Position numbers and translations under genes: made by a program | Shown here: positions 22,492 to 30,513 of the stretch, piece by piece | Numbering within the stretch: the first letter of the stretch is position 1 | How the letters are laid out: each line of letters begins with the position of its first letter | Origin: Ilumatobacteraceae bacterium | GTDB lineage: Bacteria > Actinomycetota > Acidimicrobiia > Acidimicrobiales > Ilumatobacteraceae | Length of the DNA stretch: 43,747 nt | Assembly (NCBI GenBank): GCA_022425725.1 | Contig: JAKMEY010000054.1 | Coordinates: 1-43,747, forward strand | Direction: 5' to 3' | Notes under the pieces: generated by a model | Database searches by the model: none | What the model was told of the DNA's origin: nothing | Seen by the model: only the letters and a program-made list of their open reading frames with translations

Positions 22492-22520
22492 AAGGCGTGG
22501 GGTTTACCCCACGCCTTGTT
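22492..22520 (+). terminator. Strong hairpin in the rimP leader, possible attenuator
   Basis: AAGGCGTGGGG (22492-22502) and CCCCACGCCTT (22507-22517) form a perfect 11-bp stem with the loop TTTA, followed by GTTTGTTGG. The stem is strong enough for an intrinsic terminator, although the T-tract is interrupted. It lies between the likely promoter and the rimP start, about 40 nt before the Shine-Dalgarno, so it may attenuate the operon that encodes NusA. Confidence 0.5.
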
Positions 22521-22561
22521 TGTTGGATGGGCACAGGTGACACAGCACAAAGGAGGGCACG

Positions 22562-23134
22562 ATGACATCTACAACGATCGATCGAGTTCGAGCCCTCGTT
22601 GAGCCTGTGGTCGGTGATTTGGGTCTTGAGATCTATGACCTTGAGCAACGTGGTGGAACACTACGAGTGATGATCGACACCCCGCCGGGTTCCAAATCTG
22701 GAGTCAGTCTTGACACCATCGCAGTGGTGACTCGACTCGTGTCACGAGAGCTTGATCATGAAGACCCGATTCCGGGGAAATACACGTTGGAGGTCACCAG
22801 CCCTGGTGTCGAACGTGCTCTTCGTACCCCACACCATTTCACCCGTGAAGTCGGTAAGCGCATCAGCGTTCGACTCGCTGACCCATCGGTCGAGCAACGT
22901 CGAGTTGAGGGATTGCTCTCCTCTTGTGACGGAAGCGTGATCGTGCTTGATACCGATGCAGGACCGCTGACCATCGACATTTCTGCGATCGATAAGGCCA
23001 AAACAATCTTTGAATGGGGACCGGCGCCGAAACCCGGCGGTCCCCGAAACAAAAAACCCCGGCAAACGGGAACATCAACAACCGATCTCGCCCCGTCGAA
23101 AGACAGCGGGACAGACGCGGAGGAACAACCGTGA
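22562..23134 (+). CDS. rimP: Ribosome maturation factor RimP
   Basis: RimP acts in 30S subunit maturation. The 190-residue product has the N-terminal alpha/beta domain (VEPVVGDLGLEIYDLEQRGG), SLDTIAVVTRLVSRELD and YTLEVTSPGVERALRTPHHF. An SH3-like C-terminal domain follows, with a Lys/Thr-rich tail longer than usual. ATG 22562 has the strong Shine-Dalgarno AAAGGAGGG. The stop overlaps the nusA GTG by four bases (23131-23134), giving the usual rimP-nusA coupling. Confidence 0.95.
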   Translation: MTSTTIDRVRALVEPVVGDLGLEIYDLEQRGGTLRVMIDTPPGSKSGVSLDTIAVVTRLVSRELDHEDPIPGKYTLEVTSPGVERALRTPHHFTREVGKRISVRLADPSVEQRRVEGLLSSCDGSVIVLDTDAGPLTIDISAIDKAKTIFEWGPAPKPGGPRNKKPRQTGTSTTDLAPSKDSGTDAEEQP

Positions 23135-24411
23135 GTAATCTCGACATGAGCGAAGCCATCAAGATGCTTGCCCAAGACAAGGGCTTGTCTGTCGACGCAC
23201 TGTTGCAGGTACTAGTTGAGGCACTGGCAAGTGCGTACAAGCGCCGTCCTGACGCAGCCGATGAAGTGCAGGTGGGTGTAGACCCCGACACGATGGAGTT
23301 CACCTTCACCGCTTACGACCTCGACGAAGATGGCGAATGGGTGAATCCTCGCGATGACACGCCAAATAAGGAAGAGCTCGGCCGCATCGCTGCTCAAACC
23401 GTTCGTCAGGTGATGTCACAACGCATTCGTGAGGTGGAGCGTGACCGCAAGTTCGAGGAATACGCGAACCGTGAGGGCGACTTGGTGTCGGGGATTATCG
23501 AGCGCACCGAGGCTCGTTATGCCCTGCTCGACCTCGGACGAGTCGAAGCTCTGATGCCACAAGCTGAACAAGTCCCGTATGAGCGACCAAACCGCGGTGA
23601 TCGTTCGAAGGCCTACATCGTTGAGGTTCGCAAGACCGCCAAGGGGCCGCAGATCGTTGTCTCTCGAACACACCCAGGTTTGATCAAGCGCCTATTCGAA
23701 CTTGAAGTTCCCGAAATTGCGGACGGCGTCGTTGAGCTCCGAGCGTGTGCTCGCGAGCCCGGACACCGAACGAAAATCGCGGTGTGGTCGAATGATCACA
23801 ACGTTGATCCGGTTGGAGCGTGCGTAGGTGCTCGTGGTGCCCGGGTGCGAATGGTCGTCAATGAGCTCCGTGGCGAAAAGATCGACATTGTCCCCTTCAG
23901 CGATGATCTTGCTGATTTCGTGTCGAAGGCGCTGTCGCCTGCGAAGGTCACACAGGTAGTGATCTCTGATGACGGCACCCAAGCCGATGTCATCGTCCCC
24001 GATCATCAGCTGTCGCTCGCAATTGGGCGTGAAGGTCAAAACGCTCGCCTCGCAGCTCGATTGACCGGTGTTCGCATCGATATTCGGTCTGAAACCCAAG
24101 ATGCCGATGGGGAAACCTCGGGGGGCTACGCAGCCGAGCTCGGCAATGTCGAGTACGCAGAAGGCGAATGGGTCGAGAACGCAGAGTCGGGCGAAATGGA
24201 GTGGCACGCTGCCGACGGAAGTGTGATGAGCCAATCTGAATGGGCGGCACAGACCTCTGACGGCGTTGAAGAATCTGACGGCGTTGAAGAAGAGGCGGCC
24301 GAAAGCGGTGAAGATGAGGCCCCAGAGGCTTCGGAGACACCAGAAGTACCGGATAGCAGCGACAGCGAAGTTGCTGATGGCGAAGCCGAAGGCGGTGATG
24401 ACGTCGACTGA
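23131..24411 (+). CDS. nusA: Transcription termination/antitermination factor NusA
   Basis: This RNA-polymerase-binding factor modulates pausing and termination. GTG 23131 (VSNLDMSEAIKMLAQDKGLS) overlaps the rimP stop by four bases; a longer in-frame ATG at 23014 inside rimP is rejected. The 426-residue protein has the N-terminal RNAP-binding domain, an S1 domain (EGDLVSGIIERTEARYALLDLG) and two KH domains (DPVGACVGARGARVRMVVNEL; LAIGREGQNARLAARLTG). The last 75 or so residues are acidic (runs of Glu, Asp and Ser). Two copies of an acidic repeat (DGVEE/SDGVEE) occur near residues 376-390. Confidence 0.97.
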   Translation: MSNLDMSEAIKMLAQDKGLSVDALLQVLVEALASAYKRRPDAADEVQVGVDPDTMEFTFTAYDLDEDGEWVNPRDDTPNKEELGRIAAQTVRQVMSQRIREVERDRKFEEYANREGDLVSGIIERTEARYALLDLGRVEALMPQAEQVPYERPNRGDRSKAYIVEVRKTAKGPQIVVSRTHPGLIKRLFELEVPEIADGVVELRACAREPGHRTKIAVWSNDHNVDPVGACVGARGARVRMVVNELRGEKIDIVPFSDDLADFVSKALSPAKVTQVVISDDGTQADVIVPDHQLSLAIGREGQNARLAARLTGVRIDIRSETQDADGETSGGYAAELGNVEYAEGEWVENAESGEMEWHAADGSVMSQSEWAAQTSDGVEESDGVEEEAAESGEDEAPEASETPEVPDSSDSEVADGEAEGGDDVD

Positions 24412-24667
24412 ACTGCGGCTGAGAACCTGCATCGGGTGTCGCGAGCGTCGTGAACAAGACAAGTTGTTTCGATGTGTGTACGGCGACAGGGGAGCGGTCA
24501 TTGACCGCAATGGTGCAGGACGTGGGGCATGGCTCTGTGGCGTTGAATGCGCACAACAGGCGCTCCGGACAGGTGCGTATGCGAAGGCATGGCGAGTAGA
24601 AGTTGACCGAAACGACATAGAAGAGATGATCCGTTCGCAGGTGTTTGCTGGCACTGAACGGGTGTGA
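24398..24667 (+). CDS. ylxR: YlxR family RNA-binding protein (DUF448)
   Basis: The 89-residue protein has RTCIGCRERREQDKLFR and GRGAWLCGVECAQQAL, the YlxR signature with its paired cysteines. ATG 24398 lies inside nusA and overlaps it by 14 bp, typical for nusA-ylxR. A longer frame from 24266 runs over nusA and is a shadow. YlxR proteins bind nucleic acid and are linked to RNase P and rRNA expression in other bacteria; the role here is inferred by family. Confidence 0.92.
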   Translation: MTSTELRLRTCIGCRERREQDKLFRCVYGDRGAVIDRNGAGRGAWLCGVECAQQALRTGAYAKAWRVEVDRNDIEEMIRSQVFAGTERV

Positions 24668-24719
24668 CGACGAGAATTGTTTGAGAGACTGGGAAACGAC
24701 TGAGGGATAGAGGAATCAA

Positions 24720-27635
24720 GTGGCGAAGAACGTAAGAGTGCATGAGCTAGCGAAAGAACTTGGCATGACCAATGCCGAGATGGTCGAGCTCTGCCACAGC
24801 CTCGGTGTGCCGATCAAGGGCCAGTCCTCGTCGCTCAACGAGGCCTATGCCGACATGGTGCGTCGTAAGGCCGAGCGCGAGGGTCTCACCCGCGATGAAC
24901 AGCCCCAGGAAGCACCCGCAGAATCTGGTGGATCGACGGCAAAGAAGGCGCGCTCAACCATCCGCGTTCACGCCCTCGCAAAAGAACTCCAGATGACAAA
25001 CCCCGAACTCGTTGCGTTCTGCCAATCGCTCGACCTTGCAGTAAAGGGGCATTCGTCGACGCTGAACGAAGATGACGCGGCAATGGTCCGCGAGAAAGCC
25101 CAGCAGGGTGGGCTCACCGGATCAACAGCCCCAGCGCCGGCACCGGCGCCTGCAGCCGATGAGCCAGCTGCCGTCGCAGAAGCGGAACCCGCAGAGCAAC
25201 CCGCCGCAGAGCAACCCGCCACAGAGCCAGAGTCCGCCGCCGTAGAAGAGCCGGTCGACGAAACTCCTGATTCCACCCCAGAGGCTGATGGTGAGTCGAG
25301 CGACGAGTCCCCAACTCCCAAACCACCTGCAGATCCTGCCCCACGGGTAATTTCGAGTGCCGGTCCGGGAAGCCCGCCAGATCGAGTGGTGTCGAGTCCG
25401 GGACCCGAATCTGCAAAAGCGGCGCCTCCAACTGAGTCTGATCGCCCGCCATCAAGTGCCACACCGCGGCCGACACCTCCGGTCGGGGCAAGTGGTCGCT
25501 CAATTCCGCCGCCTCCGGGTCGTCCAGTGTCGTCGAGTGGTAAACCCATTCCTCCGCCCCCGGGTCAAGCAAATAGTCCCGGCCGGCCGGCTCCAGGCGG
25601 CCGCCCCGGGGCTCCGCGGCCTGGTAACCGACCTGGCGGCTTTGGCGGTCCTCGTCCCGGCGGTGGCCCAGGTGGTCCCGGCGGTGGCCCAGGTGGTCCG
25701 GGTGGTGGTCCCGGTGGCCGGCCAGGTCCGGGTGGTAGACCGAGCGGACAACGCCGTCCACCTCGTCGTTCGAAGCGACGTCGTCGCCGCGATCAAGACG
25801 AGTTGCAGCCACAGCATCTCCAGTTAACCGATCGCTCGGCTCCGGTTCCTGACGGCACGATTGTGATCGAGCGTGGAGTGTCCGCGCAGGAGTTTGCGCC
25901 GAAGCTCAACCGCACAGCGGCCGATGTCGTGAAGTTCCTGCTCAACAACGGTGAAATGATTACGGCCACCCAGGCGCTGTCAGATGATCACATGGAATTG
26001 TTCGCCCTCGATGTCGGCGCCGAACTTCTTCTCGTCGACCCTGGTCAACAGCAAGAGATTGAACTGCAAGCACTCTTCGATGACAGTGACGATGACGACG
26101 AGGAGGCACAGCAGCTGCGTCCGCCAGTCATCACGGTGATGGGCCATGTTGACCACGGAAAGACCACGGTTCTTGACAAGATCCGATCGGCCAACGTTGT
26201 CGACGGGGAGGCAGGTGGCATCACCCAACACATCGGTGCCTACCAGGTCGACCGAAGTGAACACGTCATTACGTTCATCGATACACCCGGTCACGCTGCA
26301 TTCACGAATATGCGTGCCCGTGGAGCACAAGCCACCGACATTGTCGTGCTCGTCGTGGCTGCCGATGACGGTGTGATGCCTCAGACCATTGAGGCGATCA
26401 GTCACGCTCGTGCCGCAGAGGTTCCGATCATTGTGGCGGTGAACAAGATCGACAAAGAAAACGCAGATCCGCAACGAGTGTTGACACAACTCGCTGAACA
26501 CGAACTTGTCCCCGAGGCGTGGGGCGGTGACACGATCGTGGTCGAGATGTCTGCTCTACAAGATGTCGGCATCGACGACCTTCTTGATCAGTTGCTCGTC
26601 GTCGCCGAACTCGAAGAACTGACTGCGAACCCCACCGGCCGAGCCAAGGGCATTGTGCTCGAGGCAAACCTCGATAAGGGTCGCGGCCCTGTTGCCACGA
26701 TTCTCGTCGATAAGGGCGAATTGAAGGTCGGTGACCCGATTGTCGCCGGGGCATCTTGGGGTCGCGTCCGTGCGATGATCAACGACCGAGGCGAGCAAAT
26801 AAAGGTTGCCGGGCCGTCGTCACCGGTAGAGGTGCTCGGCCTGTCGTCAGTGCCGGCAGCTGGCGATGAGTTCCGTGCTGCTCCTGATGAACGCATTGCG
26901 CGAACGGTGGGAGAAGCTCGAACACATCACCGCAAGATTCGTGATCAGCGATCCGACGCCCGCGTGAAGACCGGGACCAAACTTGAGGACATTTTCAATC
27001 AGATTCAGAGTGGCGAATCAGCAACGCTCAACATCGTGCTGAAAGCCGATGTTCAAGGTTCGCTTGAGGCGGTTACCGACAGCCTGCGCAAGTTGGGCCG
27101 CGATGAGGTTGAGCTTGTGTTCGTGCACCGAGCGGTCGGGGCGATTTCTGAAAACGACATCACCTTGGCGGCGACCACCAACGCAACGATTCTTGGTTTC
27201 AACGTCCGCCCAGATCGCAAGAGTCGCGAACTTGCCGACCAGCAAAACGTCGAAATTCGAACGTACGAGATCATCTACAAACTGCTCGAAGACATTGAAC
27301 AGGCGATGGTTGGCATGCTCGAGCCCGAGTATGAAGAAGTCGTCACCGGTGACGCTGAAGTGCGTGAAATCTTCCGTGTGCCAAAACTCGGTGCCATCGC
27401 GGGTTGTTATGTTCAGAACGGCACTATCACGCGTGGGTCCAAAGTGCGCTTCCTCAGGGAGGGCACGATCATTTGGAAGGGCGAGATCAACTCGCTTCGT
27501 CGGTTTAAAGACGATGTCCGTGAGGTCCGTGAAGGATTCGAATGCGGTATCGGTCTGAGCGATTTCCAAGATCTGAAACCTGGTGACGTCATCGAAACGT
27601 TCGATGAGCGTGAGATCGCACGAACGCTGAGTTGA
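24720..27635 (+). CDS. infB: Translation initiation factor IF-2
   Basis: This 971-residue GTPase positions initiator tRNA. It starts with two tandem IF2_N domains (residues about 4-56 and 80-132) that are clearly similar to each other. A long Ala/Pro/Glu and then Pro/Gly-rich linker follows (about 135-360), with GGPGGGP repeats and a basic [13 protein letters not shown] patch. The G domain begins at GHVDHGKT (475-482) with [16 protein letters not shown] and NKID. Domains II to IV follow through to the C-terminus. GTG 24720 is preceded by AGAGG. Same operon as nusA and ylxR. Confidence 0.97.
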   Translation: MAKNVRVHELAKELGMTNAEMVELCHSLGVPIKGQSSSLNEAYADMVRRKAEREGLTRDEQPQEAPAESGGSTAKKARSTIRVHALAKELQMTNPELVAFCQSLDLAVKGHSSTLNEDDAAMVREKAQQGGLTGSTAPAPAPAPAADEPAAVAEAEPAEQPAAEQPATEPESAAVEEPVDETPDSTPEADGESSDESPTPKPPADPAPRVISSAGPGSPPDRVVSSPGPESAKAAPPTESDRPPSSATPRPTPPVGASGRSIPPPPGRPVSSSGKPIPPPPGQANSPGRPAPGGRPGAPRPGNRPGGFGGPRPGGGPGGPGGGPGGPGGGPGGRPGPGGRPSGQRRPPRRSKRRRRRDQDELQPQHLQLTDRSAPVPDGTIVIERGVSAQEFAPKLNRTAADVVKFLLNNGEMITATQALSDDHMELFALDVGAELLLVDPGQQQEIELQALFDDSDDDDEEAQQLRPPVITVMGHVDHGKTTVLDKIRSANVVDGEAGGITQHIGAYQVDRSEHVITFIDTPGHAAFTNMRARGAQATDIVVLVVAADDGVMPQTIEAISHARAAEVPIIVAVNKIDKENADPQRVLTQLAEHELVPEAWGGDTIVVEMSALQDVGIDDLLDQLLVVAELEELTANPTGRAKGIVLEANLDKGRGPVATILVDKGELKVGDPIVAGASWGRVRAMINDRGEQIKVAGPSSPVEVLGLSSVPAAGDEFRAAPDERIARTVGEARTHHRKIRDQRSDARVKTGTKLEDIFNQIQSGESATLNIVLKADVQGSLEAVTDSLRKLGRDEVELVFVHRAVGAISENDITLAATTNATILGFNVRPDRKSRELADQQNVEIRTYEIIYKLLEDIEQAMVGMLEPEYEEVVTGDAEVREIFRVPKLGAIAGCYVQNGTITRGSKVRFLREGTIIWKGEINSLRRFKDDVREVREGFECGIGLSDFQDLKPGDVIETFDEREIARTLS
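25659..25721 (+). repeat. 21-bp tandem repeat in infB (Gly/Pro linker)
   Basis: A GC-rich unit starting GGCGGTGGCCCAGGTGGTCC occurs at 25659 and again at 25680 (period 21 bp, 7 residues), with a degenerate third copy up to about 25721. It encodes GGPGGGP repeats in the disordered linker. Copy number could vary between strains. Confidence 0.7.
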
Positions 27636-27638
27636 CCC

Positions 27639-28049
27639 ATGGGCTCCCGTGGCGGACGGCGTTCGAGCCGATCATCAAGTGGGGCTCACCGTTACCCTCG
27701 GTCAGCGCGGGTTGGTGAGACGTTACGAGAGATCATTGCGGAAGAATTGGTGCGAATCGGTGACGAGCGCCTCGAATTCGTGACCGTCACCCGAATCGAT
27801 GTCGACGATGAACTCAACCGAGCTCATGTGTACTACGACTCGTTGTCAGGCCCTGAAGCCGATGAGGAAATCATCGACGCGTTAGGCGAACATCGTGTTC
27901 GAATTCAGTCATCGATTGGCAGGCAGATTCGGGCTAAGAAGACCCCGATTCTCCAGTTCGCTCCTGACGATGTGATCAGAGCTGCCGAGCGAATTGATGA
28001 AATTCTTCGGGCGGATGGTCGTTCTGATGAGGCAGGCGTAGGGGAGTAG
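27639..28049 (+). CDS. rbfA: Ribosome-binding factor A
   Basis: RbfA is needed for 16S rRNA processing and cold adaptation. The 136-residue product has an early basic Ser/Arg/Gly tail, then RVGETLREIIAEELVRIGDERLE, a KH-like fold with VTRIDVDDELNRAHVYYD, and SSIGRQIRAKKTPILQF. It starts three bases after the infB stop, and its own stop abuts the truB ATG. Confidence 0.94.
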   Translation: MGSRGGRRSSRSSSGAHRYPRSARVGETLREIIAEELVRIGDERLEFVTVTRIDVDDELNRAHVYYDSLSGPEADEEIIDALGEHRVRIQSSIGRQIRAKKTPILQFAPDDVIRAAERIDEILRADGRSDEAGVGE

Positions 28050-28928
28050 ATGGCTCGCCGCCGCCCGCCAACCGTCCACGGTGTCTGCATTGTTGACAAA
28101 CCGGCTGGCATGACGAGTCACGACGTGGTCGGCCAACTCCGGAAACGCTTTTCTGAGCGGCAGATTGGCCATGCCGGCACTCTCGACCCTGATGCCACCG
28201 GTGTGCTGGTGGTCGCGGTTGGCATGGCAACTCGTCTACTCCAATTCGCCACGGCGTCAACAAAGACCTACACCGGCGAGGTCGTGCTCGGTGTCGAAAC
28301 CTCGACGTTGGATGCTGCAGGCGAGGTCGTTGCGACCCACGACATGTCAGCGGTGACAGTGATTGATGTTGAGCGGGTTGTTGCGGAGAACCTCATTGGT
28401 GAGATTGATCAGATTCCTCCGATGGTGTCTGCGATCAAGGTCGACGGCAAACGGCTTCATGAACTCGCTCGCGAAGGAGTTGAGATTGAACGCAAACCTC
28501 GTCGCGTAACGGTGAGCCGGTGCGATGTTGCGACGACCTCCGAACCCACTGTGTTCTCACTTCATGTGGAGTGTTCAGCAGGAACCTACATCCGAACAAT
28601 CGCTGACGATATTGGACACCTCCTTGGCGGTGGAGCGCACCTTCGCAACCTTCGCCGCATCGCCTCAGGGTCGTTCAGCGTTGACCGAGCTGCGCCTCCT
28701 GAGCATTGTGAACTACTGCCGGTTGAAACGATCGCCGAGGGCATCGAGCGGGTCGACGTTTCGGCTGAGATTGCCCAGCGGGTGGCGGTCGGCGGGTTGT
28801 TACCTCAGTGGAGTGGACTCGGGCCGTGGGCCGTCTTTGCTGACGGGGTGCTCATCGCGGTGTACGAGCCGTTTCGTGACGGTGATGCGAAACCTACGGT
28901 GGTGCTTCCAACGGCATCTCAGCGATAG
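28050..28928 (+). CDS. truB: tRNA pseudouridine(55) synthase TruB
   Basis: TruB forms pseudouridine 55 in the T-loop of tRNAs. The 292-residue protein has DKPAGMTSHDVV, the catalytic GHAGTLDPDATGVL with D46, the KTYTGEVVLGVETSTLDAAG segment, QIPPMVSAIKVDGKRLHELA and YIRTIADDIGHLLGGGAHL. ATG 28050 follows the rbfA stop with no gap. Confidence 0.96.
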   Translation: MARRRPPTVHGVCIVDKPAGMTSHDVVGQLRKRFSERQIGHAGTLDPDATGVLVVAVGMATRLLQFATASTKTYTGEVVLGVETSTLDAAGEVVATHDMSAVTVIDVERVVAENLIGEIDQIPPMVSAIKVDGKRLHELAREGVEIERKPRRVTVSRCDVATTSEPTVFSLHVECSAGTYIRTIADDIGHLLGGGAHLRNLRRIASGSFSVDRAAPPEHCELLPVETIAEGIERVDVSAEIAQRVAVGGLLPQWSGLGPWAVFADGVLIAVYEPFRDGDAKPTVVLPTASQR

Positions 28929-28939
28929 GTTTCCTCAGC

Positions 28940-29878
28940 GTGCTCGTCATTCGTTCGTTAGGTGATCCCGTGTTCGAGGGTGATCGATCGGTAGTCACGA
29001 TCGGGGCATACGACGGTCTTCACCGTGGGCACATCGCTGTGATCTCTTCTGTCGTTGAGCGTGCTCAGAAGGTAGGTCAGCGCAGCGCCGTGGTGACGTT
29101 TGATCGGCATCCAGCATCAGTCGTCCGGCCTGAATCGGCTCCGCTGTTGATCACCAGTCTCGAACAGCGGATCGAGTTGTTGCGTGATACCGGCGTTGAT
29201 GCAGTCGTGGTGCTGGAGTTCGATGAGGCAGCGGCATCTGAAGAAGCTGAAGATTTCATCAATCGAGTGTTCGTTGGTGGCCTTGCGGCGTCAGAGATCA
29301 TTGTGGGTGAGGATTTTCACTTCGGAAGAGGTCGTCGGGGAAATGTCGAGCTGTTGTCAACGATGGGTAATGAGCACGACTTTGTGGTGACCCCCCTTTC
29401 ACTTCAAACGACGGAAACGTCGGAGGTCATCAGTTCGACTGCGATTCGGGCTGCGCTTCGGCGAGGTGACCTTGACGGCGCAAGCAACATGCTCGGACGA
29501 ACGGTTGTCATCTCCGGTCGTGTCGTTCATGGTGATGAGCGAGGTCGAACGATTGGTTTTCCGACGGCGAATGTTGATGTTGATGAGCGATTCATTCTCC
29601 CAGCAGACGGGGTGTACGCGGCGTGGTGTCACACTGAGGCGGGGGGTCGGTACTCGTGCGCGGTCAACATCGGGAAGCGTCCGACGTTTTACGGCAATGC
29701 CGATCGGTCGCTCGTCGAGTGTCATCTCCTCGATTTCTCGGGGGACCTGTACGACCATGTGCTCACCGTCGAGTTTGCTGCCAGGCTGCGTGATGAGCAG
29801 CGATTTGATGGTCTTGAAGCGTTAACAACTCAACTTCAAACCGACGTCGCTCGAGCGCGTGAGATCGCCAGGTTGTGA
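28940..29878 (+). CDS. ribF: Bifunctional riboflavin kinase / FMN adenylyltransferase
   Basis: This 312-residue enzyme makes FMN and FAD from riboflavin. The N-terminal nucleotidyltransferase domain shows GAYDGLHRGHIAVI, TFDRHPASVV and GEDFHFGRGRRGNVELL. The C-terminal flavokinase domain has GRTIGFPTANVDVD, PADGVYAAW and the SVECHLLDF-like ending SLVECHLLDFSGDLY. GTG 28940 is used. TAGGTT (28926-28931) ends eight bases upstream and overlaps the truB stop, so an internal promoter is possible. Confidence 0.94.
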   Translation: MLVIRSLGDPVFEGDRSVVTIGAYDGLHRGHIAVISSVVERAQKVGQRSAVVTFDRHPASVVRPESAPLLITSLEQRIELLRDTGVDAVVVLEFDEAAASEEAEDFINRVFVGGLAASEIIVGEDFHFGRGRRGNVELLSTMGNEHDFVVTPLSLQTTETSEVISSTAIRAALRRGDLDGASNMLGRTVVISGRVVHGDERGRTIGFPTANVDVDERFILPADGVYAAWCHTEAGGRYSCAVNIGKRPTFYGNADRSLVECHLLDFSGDLYDHVLTVEFAARLRDEQRFDGLEALTTQLQTDVARAREIARL

Positions 29879-29895
29879 GCGTGCACCAACCCTCA

Positions 29896-29949
29896 TAACA
29901 TCTCGATGTCCGTTGGGGTTCCGACTCTGGCGGATGCACCGATTGGTGC
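29896..29949 (+). promoter_or_regulatory. rpsO promoter and leader hairpin
   Basis: TAACAT (29896-29901) is a likely -10. The leader contains the hairpin GCACC (29936-29940) / GGTGC (29945-29949) with the loop GATT, about 15 bases before the Shine-Dalgarno AAAAGGTAGG. Leader structures of rpsO are S15 autoregulation sites in other bacteria; whether this one is cannot be told. Confidence 0.45.
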
Positions 29950-29983
29950 GACCACCTCAACCAATAAAAGGTAGGCAAATCTC

Positions 29984-30247
29984 ATGGCTATTGAGCCAAA
30001 AGCGGATGTCATAGCTCGTCACAAACAGAGCGATAGCGACACCGGATCCCCTGAGGTCCAGATCGCCCTTCTCTCCTCGAGAATTCAGCACTTGACCGAC
30101 CACCTGAAGACTCATCCGAAGGACCACCACTCTCGTCGTGGTCTGTTGATGCTCGTCGGTCGTCGTCGGCGCATGCTCGACTACATCCGTGAAATTGATG
30201 TTGAGCGCTACCGCTCAATTGTCGCTGAACTCGGTCTTCGTCGCTAA
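29984..30247 (+). CDS. rpsO: 30S ribosomal protein S15
   Basis: The 87-residue protein has the S15 pattern: [58 protein letters not shown]. It binds the central domain of 16S rRNA. ATG 29984 has an AGGT-containing Shine-Dalgarno. It stands upstream of pnp, the usual rpsO-pnp order. Confidence 0.97.
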   Translation: MAIEPKADVIARHKQSDSDTGSPEVQIALLSSRIQHLTDHLKTHPKDHHSRRGLLMLVGRRRRMLDYIREIDVERYRSIVAELGLRR

Positions 30248-30513
30248 GAACCCTCGTCGCCGGCTGAGGGTCTTGGCCCTCGAAGCGGCGTTACCCCCTT
30301 GTCGCCTTGCGCAGTGGCGAGCGGGTGTCGTCGTTACCGGATAGCCTGTCCTGTGGGCGTCATCGTCCACATATTACCGAGTAGCTGATGTCGGTTACCG
30401 GTTGCTGAGATCGTGTCATCGTCAACGAACTATTTGATGCGGTGTTGCCAACTGGGAACCGGAGAGCTGCTCCACATCATTTGGGAACGTCCCAAATTTG
30501 AAAGGAGCCAATA
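30248..30513 (+). other. rpsO-pnp intergenic region with two hairpins
   Basis: The first hairpin follows the rpsO stop: ACCCTC (30249-30254) / GAGGGT (30265-30270). It has no T-tract and may be a processing or weak terminator site. The second, ATTTGGGA (30479-30486) / TCCCAAAT (30490-30497) with the loop ACG, is a perfect 8-bp stem ending a few bases before the pnp Shine-Dalgarno AAAGGAG. In Escherichia coli the pnp leader hairpin is cut by RNase III for autoregulation; a comparable role is a guess. TAGCCT (30342-30347) is a possible -10. No gene was seen in the 266 bp. Confidence 0.5.

Noticed and set aside
23014-23130. N-terminal extension of NusA from ATG 23014
   Set aside because: It lies inside rimP, in another frame, and NusA proteins begin near MSEAIKML; GTG 23131 overlaps the rimP stop as usual.
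23692-24654. 320-residue minus-strand frame opposite nusA and ylxR
   Set aside because: A shadow of strongly supported genes, rich in Arg, Ser and Phe without any domain.
25659-25760. CRISPR-like repeat
   Set aside because: The repeats are a coding Gly/Pro tandem repeat inside infB with no unique spacers.
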